Assembly (NCBI GenBank): GCA_003246505.1 | Contig: QKAI01000370.1 | Location: 1-10,867, forward strand | Length of the DNA stretch: 10,867 nt | Source of the DNA: Spirochaetaceae bacterium | Lineage (GTDB): Bacteria; Spirochaetota; Spirochaetia; DSM-2461 | Reading direction: 5' to 3' | Part shown: one piece after another, positions 9,301 through 10,867 of the stretch | Numbering within the stretch: position 1 is the first letter of the stretch | Layout of the letters: each line of letters begins with the position of its first letter | The notes under the pieces: model-generated | Told to the model about the DNA's origin: nothing | Databases searched by the model: none | Seen by the model: the letters and a program-made list of their open reading frames with translations, nothing else | Position numbers and translations under genes: made by a program

Positions 9301-10867
9301 GCGGGTCGCTTACCATTAGTAACACCGGTTTCGTGTGCGACGTGCTTACCGTGGAATCGGGGGGAACCCTTACCACAAATGACAACAATTTCACCGCCAC
9401 ATCGAACCTTATCATTTATGACGGCGGAACCCTGTCCATGGGGGACAGCACCATTACCTGCGGGGCCTTCGATAATGAGGGGGATCTGTACGCCACAGAA
9501 CTGGGAAGCATTTCCGCCGGCGTCGACACGGACACGGGTACGGTTCACTACTCCGGTACGGGCACAACCGCCTTTCCCCTCGGGTACACCTATCACAGTC
9601 TATCCATTGACGGCGGCGCGTGGACTATCGGTTCCGCTTTGAACATTTCCGGGGACCTGAGCCTCACCGCGGGAACTCTTTCTCTGAGTAATGACTTGAC
9701 CCTGGCCGGGGACTTCCTCAATTCCGGGGGAACCTTTACCCAATCCACTCCCGGAGTCACCCACTTTACAGGTTCCATTCAGACAATTTCCGGTTCCAAT
9801 ACCTGGTTCGATATGAGCCATACCGCACCGGGGGGTACCCTGATATTCACCGATGGCACAATGCAGACCGTGGACGGGGATTTCACCGTAACCGGTTCGG
9901 CGGGAAACCTTATCACCCTTACGGGAACCGGGACCGCCGGATGGGACATTACCTTTAACGGAGCGGTAGATGTCACCTATGCGGATATCAATTACTCAAC
10001 CGCATGGCCCTCTACCTATATCGCCTCCTATTCCATGTCCTCCTCGGGAGTCTATACCAACTGGAGCCTTTTCGGGGACACGAACCTCTATGTGTGGCAG
10101 GGGGACGATGCGACAAATCCCACCCTGTGGAATGTGGCGGCCAACTGGAACGCGGGGTATGTGCCTACAAACGGGGCCATCGTCACCATTCCCGGGGATT
10201 TGACGAATTATCCCGTGCTGAATGGGGATACCGCGGCCCTGGATACGCTGACCCTTCAGGCGGGGTCGACCACCGATGCCTCCCTCGCCACCACCGACGG
10301 GGTGGACGACTTTGATCTGACCGTCACGGGAGCGGTGACCAATAACGGGACCCTGATCTTCACGGGCAATGAGACCGTTGACATTAACGGCACTTCGACC
10401 ACGATAAACGGATCGGTCCGGTATGTGGACGGAGCGGGGGCGGGGGTCAGGACTGTCTCCTTTACCACATTCGACGATCTGGAGATCGCCGGATCCGCCG
10501 AGACCCATTATCTCGCCGATTCTACCACGGTGAACGGCACCTTTACCCTGACTTCCGGAACCGTGGAGGCGGGAAGCTATAATCTGAACGTCACCGGGGA
10601 TTTCTCCGTAGCCAGCGGAAGCACCCTGACCGGAGACGACGGGGACATCACCGTTGCCGCCGCTGGCGATGCGGCCCTGGACGGAACGATAAACTACGAC
10701 AGCACGTCGGGAACAGCGGCGTTCACTTTCAACGGGGGCGTTTCCTCCCTCTCGGGGACGGTGCCAGCGACGGACGGCTCTACCGCCGGTTCCATACAAA
10801 TCCAGAATATGGCCAACGATCTGACCTTGAGCGGTTCTCTGAACGCCGGTACGGGTAGTGTCGTTAT
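6387..10867 (+). CDS. Giant exported modular beta-solenoid surface protein, 5' part
   Basis: The frame from ATG 6387 is open for 1493 codons and leaves the window without a stop. Residues 1-25 form a signal peptide (basic start, hydrophobic SVLFSIHLIFVALFA). Residues about 26-335 are a unique Tyr/Asn/Asp-rich region with four cysteines (71, 97, 213, 226). Two Ig/Big-like beta segments follow (about 339-462 and 463-615). From 618 there are modules of about 300 residues, each opening with a W-x-G...ANW..G..P signature (Trp623, 914, 1237) and continuing as short Thr/Gly/Ser-rich strands typical of beta-solenoids, for example LNISGDLSLTAGTLSLSNDL. Similar W-x-G/NW..G..P openings occur in autotransporter-like and Bacteroidetes surface proteins. 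The C-terminus, which would show the anchor or export route, is outside the window. Adhesion or a surface-layer role is inference; no enzyme motif is visible. After Lys910 no lysine occurs. It has its own promoter and follows a terminator, so it begins a new transcription unit. Confidence 0.85.
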   Translation, partial: MASRSVKSVLFSIHLIFVALFALNGQSLVPATSTDWLQVTSNPNNGGLDSIQVVFFQVPEDYTSPIYFGICDPETNNVAPDDGNGTSFFYLMGGEGCYTDAQSRLLDYGGGTPTNYNTSGTLIYTYEYNNTYIEQNGTATGGSPNVTANGEWAYFPPVYASQGEHVGSYYYFRVVVHASTSNKNAYKLVASSLMNTSGPVEITNIRAFAYSWCFDINSNFWDFYPCVPDSIDTTLDTNELDIHVNDADNEEYSLYDITGNTRATAVASAGNDWSSDADGGSDYYINDSTFGSQINGTWHIQFDYTNGGPAENTTEFWAFDTTDSLLLPVYTEFYQPPAPYRVTASTTSDPSVANVPGDYSAVKLQIVDSSGDSVPYARDIYVSNPSATLSLYYYNGGYVSLGAAGADALITTNTDGYYILYCDNTVTESVTLSFTTDGTGGSDRLPATGTLGTNDDATVTHYLATDSPPTLTSSGTDLTSLTAGNAPTGILFSITDDNGAFITAAKDIYLRIPDSVDAAWDTSLVNGDGTDFTFGGTALGNINTTITYTDTKTLRINVTSDFTATEDTLTITGGLAFTSSNTASVGDFELSYQGSAGPWNVVDDRSAGNDIQISPAAVSYYIWDGSAGDGVFSNGANWQGGTAPAAGAGASVILTSSGTDAILATGTSYVFDELIITSGAKPTLAGTASLQVNTDYENSGTLLITGSATIVTGAGVFASEPSLGDVELNGAGNVNYGHFDNLTSTSGAWTFPALYPPVVVIEGDALLTAGSWTMASGQLIELYGNWTNNGVTVTNSYLNLMGSEQCTLSGTSQNYFQLICTVPGKQILFNTTGTHTVSDTLTLTGSTASPIVLRGTSNALWTMDASAATVSVSYVDLDWAEAATADIDCDFSTKGSNCDTTTPEWVMSTKTTTWTGGYSSDITDATAPAAANWNNGVPVAGDEIIIPNVVTPPVVTSAGWNMGTGTITLEAGGSLTISNTGFVCDVLTVESGGTLTTNDNNFTATSNLIIYDGGTLSMGDSTITCGAFDNEGDLYATELGSISAGVDTDTGTVHYSGTGTTAFPLGYTYHSLSIDGGAWTIGSALNISGDLSLTAGTLSLSNDLTLAGDFLNSGGTFTQSTPGVTHFTGSIQTISGSNTWFDMSHTAPGGTLIFTDGTMQTVDGDFTVTGSAGNLITLTGTGTAGWDITFNGAVDVTYADINYSTAWPSTYIASYSMSSSGVYTNWSLFGDTNLYVWQGDDATNPTLWNVAANWNAGYVPTNGAIVTIPGDLTNYPVLNGDTAALDTLTLQAGSTTDASLATTDGVDDFDLTVTGAVTNNGTLIFTGNETVDINGTSTTINGSVRYVDGAGAGVRTVSFTTFDDLEIAGSAETHYLADSTTVNGTFTLTSGTVEAGSYNLNVTGDFSVASGSTLTGDDGDITVAAAGDAALDGTINYDSTSGTAAFTFNGGVSSLSGTVPATDGSTAGSIQIQNMANDLTLSGSLNAGTGSVV
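8244..9101 (+). repeat. Protein module 1 of the giant protein
   Basis: Residues 620-905. It opens YYIWDGSAGDG with ANWQGGTAP following (Trp623, Asn637-Trp638). It closes at 841-905 with a block of the form LTLTGS...IVLRGT...W...VSVSYVDLDW. The repeat is visible at protein level only; the DNA copies have diverged. Confidence 0.6.
9114..10064 (+). repeat. Protein module 2 of the giant protein
   Basis: Residues 910-1226. It opens TTTWTGGYSSD with AANWNNGVP (Trp914, Asn932-Trp933). It closes at 1166-1226 with FTVTGS...ITLTGT...W...VDVTYADINYS, which aligns with the closing block of module 1. Between them lie strand repeats such as LTLAGDFLNSGG. Confidence 0.6.
10086..10867 (+). repeat. Protein module 3 of the giant protein, incomplete
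   Basis: From residue 1234 to the edge. It opens LYVWQGDDATN with AANWNAGYVP (Trp1237, Asn1253-Trp1254) and continues with strand repeats such as FDDLEIAG and GTFTLTSGTV. Its closing block would lie beyond the window. Confidence 0.55.

Noticed and set aside
9996..10799. 267-codon minus-strand frame at the right edge
   Set aside because: It is antisense to the continuous 1493-codon forward frame, Arg/Gly-rich, and without domain features.
8244..10867. DNA-level tandem repeats or a CRISPR-like array in the repetitive region
   Set aside because: Repetition is at protein level with diverged DNA; no regular identical repeats with unique spacers are present.

Overview
This is a GC-rich bacterial window, probably from a free-living spirochaete. 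The evidence for that is suggestive only: an FtsK with a short four-helix membrane domain and a long acidic linker, a lipoprotein with a relaxed Leu-Phe-Phe-Gly-Cys lipobox, and a very large, lysine-poor surface-type protein. No rRNA, tRNA, CRISPR array, transposase or phage gene is visible. All genes point rightward except a fragment at the left edge.

Left part (1-4632): the 5' end of an unrecognised minus-strand gene leaves the window at base 1. It is divergent from ftsK (GTG at 267, 829 residues), a cell-division DNA translocase with intact alpha, ATPase and gamma regions. After it comes an orphan membrane sensor histidine kinase whose periplasmic sensor resembles an ABC-transporter substrate-binding protein. 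The minus-strand gene and the kinase both have a good -10 hexamer placed so close to the start codon that their mRNAs would be leaderless or nearly so.

Middle (4633-6307): a 151-base gap leads to a 489-residue predicted lipoprotein. It looks mosaic: a beta-sandwich-like N-terminus, an Asp-rich calcium-loop-like stretch, a helical middle, an Ig-like segment and a leucine-rich-repeat-like tail. A textbook intrinsic terminator (9-bp perfect stem, eight T) closes this unit.

Right part (6308-10867): a separate transcription unit with an extended -10 promoter and a strong ribosome binding site drives one reading frame that stays open from 6387 to the right edge: 1493 codons with no stop. It encodes the N-terminal part of a giant exported protein: signal peptide, a unique N-terminal region, two Ig/Big-like segments, then at least three modules of about 300 residues. 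Each module opens with a W-x-G...ANW..G..P signature followed by beta-solenoid-like repeats. From residue 911 to the window end there is no lysine and only two arginines. This gene is the most distinctive content here. The lipoprotein and giant protein are plausible cell-envelope or surface partners by position only; nothing in the sequence proves they act together.
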